From NCBI GenBank assembly GCA_037576195.1, contig CM075102.1, forward strand, positions 35,398,745-35,462,744: 64,000 bases of DNA, read 5' to 3'. The stretch comes from Phytoseiulus persimilis. Taxonomy: Eukaryota > Arthropoda > Arachnida > Mesostigmata > Phytoseiidae. This document shows, piece after piece, positions 25,058 to 41,600 of the stretch. The notes below the pieces were generated by a model, which saw nothing but the letters and a program-made list of their open reading frames with translations, was not told the DNA's origin and made no database searches. A program made the position numbers and the translations under genes. Position 1 is the stretch's first letter. The number at the start of each line of letters is the position of its first letter.

Positions 25058-25283
25058 GGGTGCCGTGTTCTACCAAGACTTTACAGACACTTCTGAGTGA
25101 GGTGTCACCGACCGAACTACGTGGACCTAGTTCTAGCATTCGTTATCAACTTTCGTTACCCCGGAAGAGGCTAGAGTCCATTGACATTGGAATGAGATCC
25201 CCCCCTCCCCCTCAAATTCGATATGCCGCACTTTCATATATTTCGATCATGGATACCGGGGACGGTAAGTATTCGGAATCACA

Positions 25284-29759
<4,476 letters not shown>

Positions 29760-29774
29760 GACCACCCTGTAGAT

Positions 29775-30375
29775 AGTGATGTAGAGGATTCATCCGGCCA
29801 TCCAATCATTCGCTTATTCATCCAACCACTCGTCCATTCATTCAACAATTCGTCCAGTCATTCATTCAATCATTCGTTCACTCATTCATGCGTTATTCAT
29901 TCATGCAGTATTTATTCGTTTGTTCGTTCATGCATTACGTATTCGTTTGTTCATTCATGAATTGTTCATCAGTTCATCAATTCATGCACTATTTATTCGT
30001 TCATTCGTTTATCCATGCGTTCGGTCATTCATTCATCCATGCGTTCGGTCATTCATTCATCCATGCGTTCGGTCATTCATTCATGCTTTATTTTCCCATC
30101 CATCCATTCACGTGTTCGGTCATTCATTCATGTGTTCGGTCCTTCGTTCATGCATTATTTTCTCATGCAGCCATGTATTCGTTTATCCATCCATTAATTA
30201 TTCTCTTCCAATTCCTGGACCTTGCACTGTAATCATTCATTCTTTCTTCTATCCATCCATCAATCCATTCATACATGCATTCAGTCGTTCATTCAATTAT
30301 TCGTTCGTTCATTCGCTCATTCAATTATTCGTTTATTCATTCAATCATTCATTCATTCATTCGTCCATTTACCCG
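29775..30375. repeat. Degenerate TTCA/ATTC tetranucleotide microsatellite
   Basis: About 600 bp of sequence built from CATTCATT, CATTCGTT and CATCCATT steps, interrupted by short non-repeat words. A 24-bp sub-unit (ATTCATTCATCCATGCGTTC followed by GGTC) is repeated at about 30018-30090. It is open in more than one plus-strand frame, which gives artificial His/Ser/Phe-rich peptides. It starts directly after the word TTGACCACCCTGTA at 29758-29771. Confidence 0.85.
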
Positions 30376-30489
30376 ACTGTTTCTTTACCCGTGGTAATTC
30401 ATCCATTCACAAGCTGAACCAATCGCGAGTCACCGTCACTACGATAGTGGGGGCTGGAGACTACCCTAGCTCCGAACACCTAACTTCGG

Positions 30490-30640
30490 ATTTCTAACTC
30501 TCAACTTCTCACTCCTGACTTCTGACTCCTAACCTCTCACTCCTGACTTCTGACTCCTAACCTCTCACTCCTGACTTCTGACTCCTTACTTCTCACTCTT
30601 ATCTTCTGACATTTCACACCTGACTCCTGATTTCAGTCAG
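30490..30640. repeat. 28-bp tandem repeat, three near-exact copies plus degenerate flanks
   Basis: The unit TAACCTCTCACTCCTGACTT plus CTGACTCC occurs three times, near 30,500-30,590, followed by degenerate TCTCACTC/CTGACT copies to about 30,640. It belongs to a larger family of CT-rich 'ACTTCTGACTCC' repeats that continues past 30,735. Confidence 0.75.
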
Positions 30641-30649
30641 TTGACATTT

Positions 30650-31135
30650 GCGGGATCGTAGCAGTAAGATCGTGAGCGAACTTCTGCATGAGAATTTCCA
30701 GGTGTCGTGCACGCGCAACAATGATGCAGTTTCCTACTGACTCGCAACTCCTCACTCCAGACTGCTGACTCCCAACTCCTCACCCCGGACAGCTGACTTC
30801 CAACTCCTTGCTCCTAACTTCAAACTCCTAATTCCAGACTTCCAAATCCTTGCTCCTAACTTCAAACTCCTAATTCCAGACTTCCAACTTCTGACATCCA
30901 AGTCCCAACTTCTGACATCCAAGTCCCAACTTCTGACATCCAAGTCCCAACTTCTGACATCCAAGTCCCAACTTCTGACATCCAAGTCCCAACTTCTGAC
31001 ATCCAAGTCCCAACTTCTATCTCCCAACCACTTGCTTGTCGTGCGCTGCCAGCCAGGTGTTATTCGCGGGATCGTATCAGTGAGATCGTGAGCGGACATC
31101 CCGGGCTTCTTGGACGTGCAACAATGATGCAGTTT
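30650..31135. repeat. Two diverged copies of a ~75-bp module flanking tandem arrays
   Basis: GCGGGATCGTAGCAGTAAGA to ATGATGCAGTTT (30650-30732) recurs as GCGGGATCGTATCAGTGAGA to ATGATGCAGTTT (31066-31135), same orientation, with a few substitutions and a small indel. Between them lie a ~41-bp duplicated word (CTTGCTCCTAACTTCAAACT and following, near 30807 and 30848) and the 21-bp array. The outer flanks also share the word GGAGACTACCCT (about 30457 and 31219). This suggests a longer repeat unit that was duplicated with its internal arrays. Confidence 0.7.
30888..31013. repeat. 21-bp tandem repeat, six exact copies
   Basis: The unit CTTCTGACATCCAAGTCCCA plus A starts at 30888, 30909, 30930, 30951, 30972 and 30993 with no visible substitution, and decays at 31014. 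Twenty-one is divisible by three, so the minus strand reads as a seven-residue peptide repeat (RSWDLDV). I treat that as a by-product because no start, splice site or flanking coding sequence supports a gene. Confidence 0.9.
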
Positions 31136-31324
31136 ATAGATAGACTCAGATCATTCAATTTCCATCATCAAGTCAAGCTGAACCCGCAGCGCTTCGCCGC
31201 GACTACATCTGTGTGCGAAGGAGACTACCCTGCTGTGGGCAGATCCTGGGCGTTTTTGCCCTGCTCAGGGTAGTTCCCGCCTCTGAACACTTCGAGACCT
31301 GGCGCCAGAATCAGAGAGTATGAT

Positions 31325-31623
31325 TAGGGTTTGCAAAAGCCCGCATTTTCAGGACCACAAGCCAGCGGGCCCCGCATTTGTTGCGTCAGGACCGCGGGCA
31401 GCAATCGCAAGAGCCCGAATATTAACCATCGTTACCATAACTATTCAGAAAACTATCATAAATCTCCGCTGACTGTCAGTGATAGTGAAGATCCCGGAGG
31501 CGAGCGGCAGTGAGCCCGCAAGCGTGCGGTCTTTGGCACCGCCGGGCTTCACGGTTGCGGCTACCCGCAAAAATTATAGACCGCGGGCTCGTGTCCTGGA
31601 ATTGCGGGCTTTTGCGAACCCCA
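31325..31623. mobile_element. Non-autonomous DNA transposon-like element (MITE) with ~40-bp imperfect inverted termini
   Basis: The left end reads TAGGGTTTGCAAAAGCCCGC. The reverse complement of the right end reads TGGGGTTCGCAAAAGCCCGC. The match continues inward through A(T)TTCAGGAC and an AGC..GCGGG word for about 40 bases. The 299-bp body has no coding capacity and is studded with GCCCGC/GCGGGC. The ends resemble hAT-type termini (TAGGGNNNGCAA form), but the flanking 8-mers do not match, so no target-site duplication is seen. It is either old or the exact borders are off. Confidence 0.7.
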
Positions 31624-33123
31624 TCTGTGACTCGTTCCAGGGACTTTCTCGTTGCTCAGCTCAAACCTGTCGGTGGCTCAGCACCGTGAATGCGTGATTA
31701 AAGAGTCGTTCCCGGCCGTCTTGCTAAGTGCGCGAATGCTTGTTTTCCTTCAGCGGATAACTGTACCGTTCTCGAATCGCGACCCTGATTCTATCTGAGA
31801 CTCGCTGGCCCCGCTGTGCGGGCCAGTGCGCAGCACCACTCGGCGACGCAGTTGTATTTTTTATTTTTCTCCACCCGACTAAACCCCCCTATTCACCGGG
31901 ATGACACTCCTCGCCCACACAATCACCGACTGTCCCATGGAAATCTACAGGATCATGAGCCTGGAGGAGCGGATTCCGTTCGGGGCATCAAAGCTGAGCT
32001 TGTCTCAGCCCTGAACTTCGATGGCCAAGTAATCGGTGATTGACTTTTGAAGAGCATCTGCGGCTTTGCCTACTGATTGGAGCTTTCGCGGAGATCCGCA
32101 AGAGCGAAACGCCCTGCTGCTCGGCGATGGCTGAAGCTTTCGCCAGCCCTCCGTGTCTCTCGTCTGGCTCGGGGATGAAAGCTGGAGCAAGGAACCGAAC
32201 CCGGAAATCTCGGAATCCAACAGCATCAAGCTCGCTGAGTAGTGACGCGGCGTTTCATTGTGAGAAGGAATCTCATGCAGTGGAATTGCACCGTAGGACT
32301 CGTTTTGCACGACCCAAATCAAATGTGCGATAACTTCTTTTCTTGAGAAGTCACCTCTCAAACATCTCGAGAATTCTTGCCACCTTCAGGAGGGAAACCA
32401 TCACAAATAGAACCCATGGCATGATTTTCTCTCGGCTGTTATGGAGGAACCTACTGAGCCCTCGTAATATGCGGATGATTCAGTCGTCCGGAGTCCGTTC
32501 CATCCAACCAATCGGGATCTGACACCTCTTGAAGATGATGCGAAATATCTCCTTTCAAGAACCTCGAATCGTCTGCTAGTCGAGCTCGCTTTGCACTTCA
32601 TAGCTCGGGGTCCCTCAAGAACCGTAAATGCTCGGGGGTGAGGGTCGCAGAGAGGTATGTGGGCGCTGTTCTGCCAAGCCATCTCAGCATCACAACATTC
32701 CTCACTCGGAAACGGCCAATCGTTCACAGAGATAGAGCACAAGTACTCTGGGTTTCGCGACGCATAATTCGCGTTATCGCAGTTCTCGCGGTTGTTCGGT
32801 GAGTGTCATACAGGCGTTCGCGGAGCCTGCACTGCAACAGAACTCCAAACGCGCTCCATTTTGGTGGGTAGTTCGCCTTGGATCAGGCTTCTTCGCTCAG
32901 ACGAGGAAAAAAAAACGATGAGAGCACCCGGCTCCTATTCGTCGAGTTGAGCAACCAATCAGAAGTAAACCAGACAGCTGATTGAGTTCAAACCCGCATG
33001 CTATGTGTCGAAACAAGATGGACTGGATGAGGAATAGTCGTGGAAAACCGCGCGATCCTGATTAGGTACTGATCCTCTCTATGTATGGCGGACTCGTGCT
33101 GACGTCTCACTTTCATTCCACAG
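31624..33123. other. Intergenic sequence, nothing recognised
   Basis: No domain or coherent exon is seen. The region is upstream of the kinase gene and may hold its first exon and promoter. A plausible acceptor (TTCATTCCACAG) closes at 33123. Confidence 0.45.
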
Positions 33124-34329
33124 CTCGATCCAGCTGAGAACTTGGCTGCTGTTCGACCCGGCAAGACCACTTCTCTAGATCTACGGCCAGGAACATCTGA
33201 CGCATCCTTGAACAGGGCCCCAGGCTCGAGCAGCTCCGTCGTCATTCCCAACCCGAGTTCGGGTTCTACAGTTATTCTCTTGAAGATAAGAGAACAGCAT
33301 CTCGACAAACAGAATGACTCTCTTATCTTTTTATTGATTAGTCATGAACCCAGGTTGACAAGGTACCTTTTAGAAGAGATGTATCTGAGCGAGGCCTCAG
33401 AGTTCGACGTATGCGGGGATTTTTCCGGAACCAACACATGGTCATTCGATGTTAACTCGGTGTTGGGCGAGGGGCGTTTCGCAACTGTTTACCTCGGCAC
33501 ATTCGATTCAAACCCCGTTGCCATAAAAAGATTCAACAATCGAAGCAGCTTACGGCGAGAGCGAGAAGTTCGGAAGCTGACTCGCCTGGAAGAATATGAG
33601 CACATTCAGCGAGTACTGCACGTTTCGACGAACCTGAGAGGAAAACTGGATCTTGTTCTTGAGCTGGGTCGCGGAGGAACACTGGACGAGGTCCTTGGTT
33701 ACATCAACAATCGCGACAGGGAATGGAAACGCACTGTTGTTCTACAAATCGCCTGTGGAATCGAGTACCTACACATCAACGATATTCTGCACGGGGATAT
33801 AAAGCCGACGAATATAATATTCCGGGACAAAACACAGACAAGACTCATGGTTGGCGATTTCGGCTTGCCGGATAACTTCATTACCGGTCCGGACGAGTTC
33901 CCGATTTTCAAACCATCAGATCACATCTACACCCGTCACAGTGATATCTATTCAATGGCCATCGTGTCCTGCTGCGTGTTTGAGAACGTTTATCCTCAGA
34001 CACGGCACGATTTGAGGATAACTCTGCGGAACGTCAAAGAGACATTCGATCTGCACTATGATTGGGTCATGGTGATAACAAACGCTCTCAACACTTATCC
34101 CACAAGCCGACCCTCCGCGGAGGAGTTCAGAGTCGCTCTCCAGAGCGTGGTGCCGCGTCAGCCAAGAGAGCTACAACAACTCGTTGGGCAGTCTTACTCT
34201 ATTGTGCTCATAGCTGTTACGCTCGTTGTTCTTTCGGGTTTGCTCTACTTCATAACAGAGCTTTCCAGGGAATACATGAAGCAGTCTCCCGATATGACGG
34301 GATACATCAATGACGAATCGAGACAATAA
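33124..34329 (+). CDS. Divergent protein kinase with C-terminal transmembrane anchor (5' end uncertain)
   Basis: One long exon, open to a stop at 34329. Residue numbers here count from 33142. The Gly-rich loop is GEGRFATVYLG (109-119). The VAIK lysine is K129. The catalytic loop is HGDIKPTN (217-224), with Gly replacing the Arg of HRD, so it is a non-RD kinase that keeps the catalytic Asp, the Lys and the Asn. DFG is intact (239-241). The usual APE is missing: the activation segment ends FKPSDHIYTRHSDIYSM. After the C-lobe a hydrophobic helix (SYSIVLIAVTLVVLSGLLYF, 351-370) and a ~25-residue tail end the protein, the layout of a tail-anchored protein with a cytosolic kinase. The first ~75 residues are Ser/Pro-rich and not clearly coding; translation might begin at the Met at 33379 or in an upstream exon joined at the acceptor ending at 33123. 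Family unknown to me; TKL/RIPK-like is a guess. Confidence 0.72.
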   Translation, partial: LDPAENLAAVRPGKTTSLDLRPGTSDASLNRAPGSSSSVVIPNPSSGSTVILLKIREQHLDKQNDSLIFLLISHEPRLTRYLLEEMYLSEASEFDVCGDFSGTNTWSFDVNSVLGEGRFATVYLGTFDSNPVAIKRFNNRSSLRREREVRKLTRLEEYEHIQRVLHVSTNLRGKLDLVLELGRGGTLDEVLGYINNRDREWKRTVVLQIACGIEYLHINDILHGDIKPTNIIFRDKTQTRLMVGDFGLPDNFITGPDEFPIFKPSDHIYTRHSDIYSMAIVSCCVFENVYPQTRHDLRITLRNVKETFDLHYDWVMVITNALNTYPTSRPSAEEFRVALQSVVPRQPRELQQLVGQSYSIVLIAVTLVVLSGLLYFITELSREYMKQSPDMTGYINDESRQ

Positions 34330-37300
34330 CAGTTGGCCAATTCTGTGAATATTATCGATAGGCGGCAGGGTGCCACGAGCGTCGTTCGTTGCAACAAAGC
34401 TGATTAAGTATAACAAGACGACTCGGAGGGGGTCTTCTGATATCAGTCGTACATAGCATCGGAGACCGTGTACATTGTACAAAACGGACAGAGAGAATCC
34501 GAAGAGTTGCGGATAAACCAAGATGGGACGCTGTTGTGGTCAGTTAACGAGTTTTAGGTTCTCTCAATGGGCAATGATCAGGAAGAGTCAGGGAGTGTCT
34601 ATTATCTCTGGCTCCACGCTCTTGTCGGATAATTCAGAGGCTCTGCGTCAGCAGAATGTGATCTCGAATCCTGTGGTAGTTGTCAGTTTGTTCGGCTATT
34701 TTGAATTGTATTTTGGAGATCGGAGGGAGGTGCATGTGATTGATAGTAACTGAAGTCTCATCAGCCGGGTATAAAACTAAGTTTTTCGGAGATATCACCT
34801 CTTGATTTTAAAATCAGAAGTTTCTCGCGCCTTACGAGCTCATCGGAACATGGGAGGAACCTATCGGTTACGAGACGAGACACCTATCTTTTACTCGACA
34901 TTTACCCGCCATGGGACACTCGCTGGTCCCCTAACCGGTCACCGGTGGGCTTCCCGAATATGCCCCATCACGGTTGATCGATTGATTAGTGCGTCACAGC
35001 ACATTCTTCGCAAACTCTCGGCACAGCGGAACGTCAATCATTGCTAGGCAGAGGGGAGTTTACCGCGATTGGTTCGATGCATTTCCACTCCAAGTCAGCG
35101 GCGCTTCGCAATCGCATCCAGAGCTTTTCTCTCTCTCTCTCTCTTTTTCTGAATCAGTCGAAACATGTACCTCGAAATATAAACCTTTGGAGCATGATAA
35201 GGGAAATCCGATTCGGATGCACTTAGACGCCATCGTTGTTATCACCTGCATAAGTATGAGAGCGGTCTTTGGAATGTCCAAGTTCATGAGCTGCCTGAGA
35301 AGCAATTGTGTGAATGGTTCCATGCAACTTATCCAAACATTGAGGCTCATTTCGCATCAAATAATACTACCGATTTATCCCTGAACTCCTAGGGTGCGTG
35401 GGATTCAAGTAAGGCTGTTAGTCTGAGAGGCTGCAGTTCCCGACCGAGAGTGTCGGAAGCTGTGACTCGCATCCGTAATTCCATTATAGATCGGCGTGTA
35501 TGAGATTGAGAGTATCGATTGCGAAGGGGTAGCAGGGCACTGAGCATGACGCTCAGGGATTCCGCTGGCTCGAACTCGGCTCTCAGCGAACCAAACTCGA
35601 AAGAATCGTAGAATTCGTCGTGGGAGCTTCCGAACGCTCGGGAATTCCGGCAGTGGTGTGCGAATCACGAAATCGACGCGACTGAGATAGGGTTATCCAT
35701 CTAAGCGCGCTTTCACGAGAGACCCGTGCCCGGCAACCGGGACTGACCCTTCGACTCCAGGAGGGATTCCTGGGACTCAATATCTCGGTTCGATGAGAAG
35801 AAGTGTCTAGTATTGTCTCACATCTTTGATATCACACTTCTAGCACCCTCTCTACCCCACATGCGGAGGTATTTTTTTTCAAATAATGAGATCCTGAGTG
35901 AGATCGGTTCTTCGGGAACGATTGTTCGGGGGTGGAGACTTTGATGGTCTCGTCGCTAGGTGAGCTTAGCTTAGGGACCCCGTTTCATGGTTTCCCCCCT
36001 CCCTATCCCTCAACGCTAGTCGGTCAGCATAAGAGCACGGAAGAATGGAAAAAGAAGGACTCATCTCTGATTGTGGCGAAAGCTGTCGTACTCCACGAGG
36101 CTTATGCATATACTCCTATGACGAGCTTGAGCAGAAAGGCTGCGAGGTAAGCCATGAGAAGAACTTCCGTTGTTGACGCATACTCATGGTACGCAATGCC
36201 ATAGCTCTCACTCAGACTATCGGACGAAGACCATGTGAGTCGCACGTCGGGATATGAGCAGCCCTCAGATTAACAGAACTTCCATGAGCGACCATTCTTC
36301 TCACGGCTCTGGTCGCGGTAGTCCCTCCCAGGAAGTTCACAGGAATCGGGTTCCCGGGGACGATGACTCTCCACCTTCTTCCGTTCGACTCTCCCTGTGG
36401 TTCGCTGTGTGTGCCGTTGCGAGCGCCCGATCCCTTGTGAAAGCAATCGATTTCTCTTTTGATTAATTTTTCCGGGAGAAGCAACTCACAAAGGGCGGAC
36501 GTGTGCGTCGGAAACCATAGGAAAGTAATCTCTTCTTCAACTCGAACGGGCAGAGAGTACCCTCAAGTCTGGGAGATGAGGGACAACTTTTTTGACTGGA
36601 CACATCACTGTAGCTTTTGCTTGTGTGCAAGCATATGAATCCCGATAATTTCGTGATGCAACGTTCCGTCTGTAACGGAAAAAGTGCCAGATCTTGAAAA
36701 TCCTATGGATAACTGCGAAATCTAGGAGAACTTGTTGTTGGGAAGGAGTCCCTCATACGCCAGACTTCGGGGTAATATTCCATCCGTTTCCTGGAGACGC
36801 CTCGAGGAGTGCCTGAATTCTGGCCATTCATTTACTCATTGATGGACACAGCCCTCTGGGTTGAGAAGAAGACGCCGATCACGGAGTCGAACTACCTGGG
36901 GCTCCCACGTCTCCCAAAAATGCATATTCAACTTAGTTTTCGGAATTCAGATCCTGGCCGAACTCACGATGCCAAGCCAATTCATATACTCAAAACAAGC
37001 TCAGAGAAGTTCGGTCTCCGTGTTAGACGAGATTCCGCGAAGTCCCTGTTGATCACGCTGACGAAATATCGTCGGAACCGGAGAAGAAAAAATATCGAGT
37101 TTCTCCTACCGAGGCTGAACTCTACTGTGCGACGATTGTTTATTGAAGAACGTTTGGTCTCTGATTTCGACGTGATCAGCAGGGTCCCATTGAAGGGTTC
37201 AGCGGACAGCCGACCGCCGCTTCGGAAAACTCTAATTTGTCGCGACCCTCCATCGGAACTCTCAAGTCTCTTCTCTTGAACGAACGTTATCCCGAAAGAG

Positions 37301-38660
37301 ACGCATAACGACCAAACTCGACTTCGGCTCTGCTGCGTTTGGGCAACGATCAGATTCTTCCAGACGATATCGGCGAACATCGAATGCTTCAGAATCATTG
37401 AGCGTGAATCGGACTCAAATCTTCATACTAGTCTCCACTGATGAGCACTGTAGGGTCATAGGAATTGCCCTAGCCTCGATCTCTTCCCTTTGCAGCTGGT
37501 TCCGGAGAGTTGGGACTTTGGGACCGAACGTTCCGGACAAATTGATGGAACTCGATCGGGCTCGGTCCGCCTCACTCTCGGGAAAAGCGACGGACAATGT
37601 GAAGTGAGGTCTCCGAGAAGTGACGATCCAACGGAGCGCGCGGCTGCGGAATTTTTCGTCCCGTCCCTTTGAATCGCTGGATGCACATTGAGCTCGATTT
37701 ACCAGTACCAGGGCTCTATCGACTGAACCACGTGCCTCGACGTCTCATGACTGGTACTACTCGATTGCATTGAGTCGCGATACCTTCCCTCGAGGTTTCT
37801 ACCTCGACGCCCGTTATCAGCCCGCGTCTAGGCCAAGATCGCTGAGGATTGTTGAATGTGGTATCTGAGTGGAAATTAACTCGATATGAGGTTGAAGATC
37901 GACTCGGTGAGCCGATTCCGTACTATTTTGCCAGAAGCCGATACGAAGTCTACCGCTACAAGGTCGAAGTCGATCGTTAACCTCGAAGGGTATCGCTAAT
38001 ATTGCTGCCAGACCTTCCCTTCACCACCTACCAGGCGCCGCATGTCACACCCTCTGCGCCGGGTCCGCGCAGAGGCGTGTTCGCTCCCTGGCTGGCATTC
38101 ATTGTGGAGGGCTAGCCATAATTACGCACCATGAACTTGGATCGTTCGATGGCTTTAAGAACTCTCGTGGTTGGAACTTCGTGATCGCGATAGCTTATCA
38201 GCTGATGTTCCACCGGAAGCCCCAGAGGGATGTTCGCATCTAGTTCGTTCTCAGAACCACCAGCTGATGAAATTTGGAGCACCCGGATATCCTCACACTG
38301 AATCTTTGCCAGGCGAGGTCTGGAATCTGGAAACTCCCGAAAGGTTACCCCCAGTTCAGCGAGTGAGAGCGACTGGATGCCGGGATGGCGATCGATTTCC
38401 CATCCCACTGGACGGTTCCGAGACCCTGAATGAAGTCACCACTTCCGGGTGCTGACAATTCCAGCTGATGGCCTCACATCTGTTTCTGGACCCCGATACA
38501 CAGAGAGTAGGGGAGAGGGACACGACACCAGGGAGAGGCGGTGTGTGTTCTGCTGCTGCAATGATACAAAACAGAAAGGAGGGAAATCATCGTAGTAGCA
38601 GCATCGTAGAATGCGTCAGAACTCAAAGCAACAGAGATTAACACTCGTTACGGAGCAGTG
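34330..38660. other. Intergenic sequence, nothing recognised
   Basis: About 4.3 kb between the kinase and EPG5. I see only short overlapping open frames, a CT-rich run (TCTCTCTCTCTCTC) near 35135-35150 and no domains. The right end should contain the EPG5 promoter and 5' UTR. Confidence 0.5.
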
Positions 38661-41600
38661 ATGGAGGCTGTTCGGAAGAAGAGCAAGCCGAAGAAGCTTG
38701 TGACCAAAGGGAGACCTCGTGACGACCAGACTCAGGAATTGCTGTCAGATCTTCCCGCACTGCCACACGATGTCGATGCTCTCGAAACAGCTGGTGAGTT
38801 CTCCAGCACGCAGGATATCTGATTCCGCTCTAGTGACGAGCGCCACCTGACGTTCGAGCAGCTTCCCGTGAACGAATACTTTCGCTACTTTTCGGGTGCT
38901 GTTCTTCCACGGCGATTTCTGGTTCACGGAGAACGCTGCGATTCGCACCGTGATCGCTCAGTTTCTCCATGAGATTCCTGCGGAGGGAACCACGCAGTTT
39001 GACTCCGGGACCGGTTGAGCAGTTTTGCGAACGATCCGGCTTGTCGTATTATTCCGGAAGTGTCCGAGCAAGCTCTGATCTGTCACGGTTTTATCAATGT
39101 AGAATTTCAAGGCGGTGTCATTGATGCAAACAGGATTGCGCTTCGATCGGACCTCGATGCTTCGATGCTCGATTCCCCCGAGCAGATTCTTGCTACGCTT
39201 GAAGCCTACGATCTCCAAAAGTCACCTGCTTAGCAGCTGCCAAAGTTCACAGAATATCAATTGATATCATCGATTTGTACCATGGGACAAATGTCGCATG
39301 TAGAGACTCCAAAACTGTGGAGAGCGTGAGAAAAGTTCCGATTCTGCCATTTTAGCCAAGCTGGCCCGTTTCGATTGCGAAATGAGGAATTCTGATGCTC
39401 TGCTCACGGAAACGCGAAATTGCGGGATGTCACCTCGTATTCACCTATCGTTGTGATCCATGATCGATATTCTGATAGAGAAACGACGGAAACGGCTGCA
39501 TAGAGAGCCTGGGATGCTTAACGGGACTTCGAATTACGTCGACATGGATGATTAGCGTAGCGATTCAATTTCAACGGCGGTTATTTCAGAGGCATCCGTA
39601 GTGGAGAACAAGGAAGCCCTTCCAGAGGCGGTCGCTGAGCTTGCACAAGCCGAACTCCAAGAAAATAAACACTCGCAAATCATAATCGGAACGTTCGAGA
39701 CCGGGGCTTCAAAGGTGGACACGGAAGAATCGAGTGATCAGACCGAGAACGTGTCCGCCAAGGATCAAACCACGTTCTCCCCAGCTGAGTATCAAGCGGA
39801 GGATTGCTCCCAAACTAGTGATGGCGAAGATATTCAAAACGTCGAACCGAACCAAGCGGACGATGAACAACAAACGCAAGTATCAGGCTTGGTCGTCGGT
39901 GATCAAAGGAAACAACAAGCCGTGGTGGCACCGCTCGAAGAGCAAGATGACATCACACAAAACGCAACCCAATTATATCCATCTTTGGACTCGTTGCCCC
40001 TGGGCAGCCAATACTTTTGCAATGGTGAGAGCTCAAAGATCTAATCTGTCGAGACCTTGCCATCGAACTGAGCTTAACAATCGTTGATCTAATCAGTTAC
40101 AGTCCCACCTTGTGAAGACACGATTCCTCTGGAAGAGGACTTCGAACGCAACCCGGAAATCGCTCCACCTTCGGCTCCTCTTCTCTCAGGGGATGTGTCA
40201 AACAACGGCGAAATACCCCTTGAGCTCCCGCCACTAAAAGACATCACTCTCAGTCAGCGGAAAGCTCTCACAAGGTGAGAAGACGTGCTCCAGCCTCCCG
40301 AATCGAATCTGTAAATCTAGCGTGATCGTTTGCGTTCCTCTCCTTTTACGTCTCTCAAGTCATGACCCGACTTTCCAAATTATAGGGTTTATCCGGAAGT
40401 AGATTTCGAGGAGCTTCAAGTACTTCCGATGACAGAAGCCGATATCCTTCGCATCAACCAGGGAGTCCTTCTGCAGCAGAAAGATCACCTCGAAGACACG
40501 TTCATCAATATGTATAACGAATCGAGGTCAGCTCTGACTCCATGAACCTCACGGGAAAAAAATCAATCAAGAAAACTCGACGCCGTGCAACCAACCCTAG
40601 GACTGATTGCCAGACCAATGTTCCATTTCAGTATTCCTGACGTGCCTTTGTTGATCCTAGGTTTCCTGAACACGAGCTCTACAAGCTGCTGACGTTGTAC
40701 TATGCTGAAAGGAGCGCACTTTCCAAATGCTCGCAGCGAATCGACGAGATCGTCGAAACCATTCGGCAGCTAGAGGCTACAGTGTGGAGCATGGGTCGAG
40801 GGCAGGTTTCCGCGTATGATAGGTCAGTCTTGGCCGATTCCATTCTTCTATTACAGCTCCTAACGAACGCAACGAGACTAACGAGCTTGGGATTTCAATC
40901 AACGCAACATCTCTATTCCTTGCCATAGGTGTGGAGATAACACGTCTATTGAGAAAAGTCACGAGTACGAAATCGCCACTTACGAGAAATATCAGGCACA
41001 ACAGCTGGGCCAAGAGTTGCGATTGATGGAAGACGTGCTGCGTGGAGAATACGCCACAAAAAACCACGCGACGCAAGTTCTCAAAACCCAAGTGGAGCAG
41101 CTGGTGAACAAGATATTGATACCTTTCCGTGCCATTCCTAAGAATGATCCAGTGCCGCAGATCGGTAATTGTCATTTTGATCGTATTGCTGGATATTTTC
41201 ATCAATATACTCTACACTTGTTCATGCATCAGAGCTCGAGAAATTCTCTCGACAGGAAAACACAGATGGGCACGTGAACAGGAAGACGCCAAAGAAACCC
41301 TGAGAGTGATTATTTCGATCTTGTTCTGTTTCGTGCGGAAACCCTTCGAAGATTCTGCTTACGTTAAGCAGATTCGGCATTGGTTGAAATCAGCGGTCGC
41401 TGTGCTCTTGAGGATGGCTTCGTTGGAGGATCATTTCTTCGTCGTGTCCCACGTACTGAGGTGCATTTCGTTTCCATTTACCCGCCATTGACTGAATCGT
41501 GAAAGTACTCGAAGTAGGGTGTAATCGATTGAGTTGAATTTGCAATTGTGCCATCCGTTCTCCAGATGTCCTCCTGGGATTCACAAGTGGGCGATTGACT

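Larger units (their letters stand above)
22921..25283. other. Intergenic sequence with one perfect hairpin
   Basis: No exon is convincing here. The stretch contains the 15-bp perfect hairpin at 23964-23999 (listed separately) and, near its right end, the probable 3' flank of EARS2. Confidence 0.5.

Noticed and set aside
29888-30417. Long His/Ser/Phe-rich open frames
   Set aside because: They are translations of the TTCA microsatellite; several frames are open at once, and no start, splice or domain evidence exists.
30752-31099. Minus-strand frame with a heptapeptide repeat (RSWDLDV)
   Set aside because: It is produced by the 21-bp tandem repeat, whose period is divisible by three; flanks are non-coding.
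36809-37279. 156-residue plus-strand open frame
   Set aside because: Arg-rich, no recognisable domain, overlapped by an equally long frame on the other strand.
39015-39233. 72-residue frame inside EPG5 intron 1
   Set aside because: Not in phase with both flanking EPG5 exons and no homologous segment in EPG5; treated as intronic noise.
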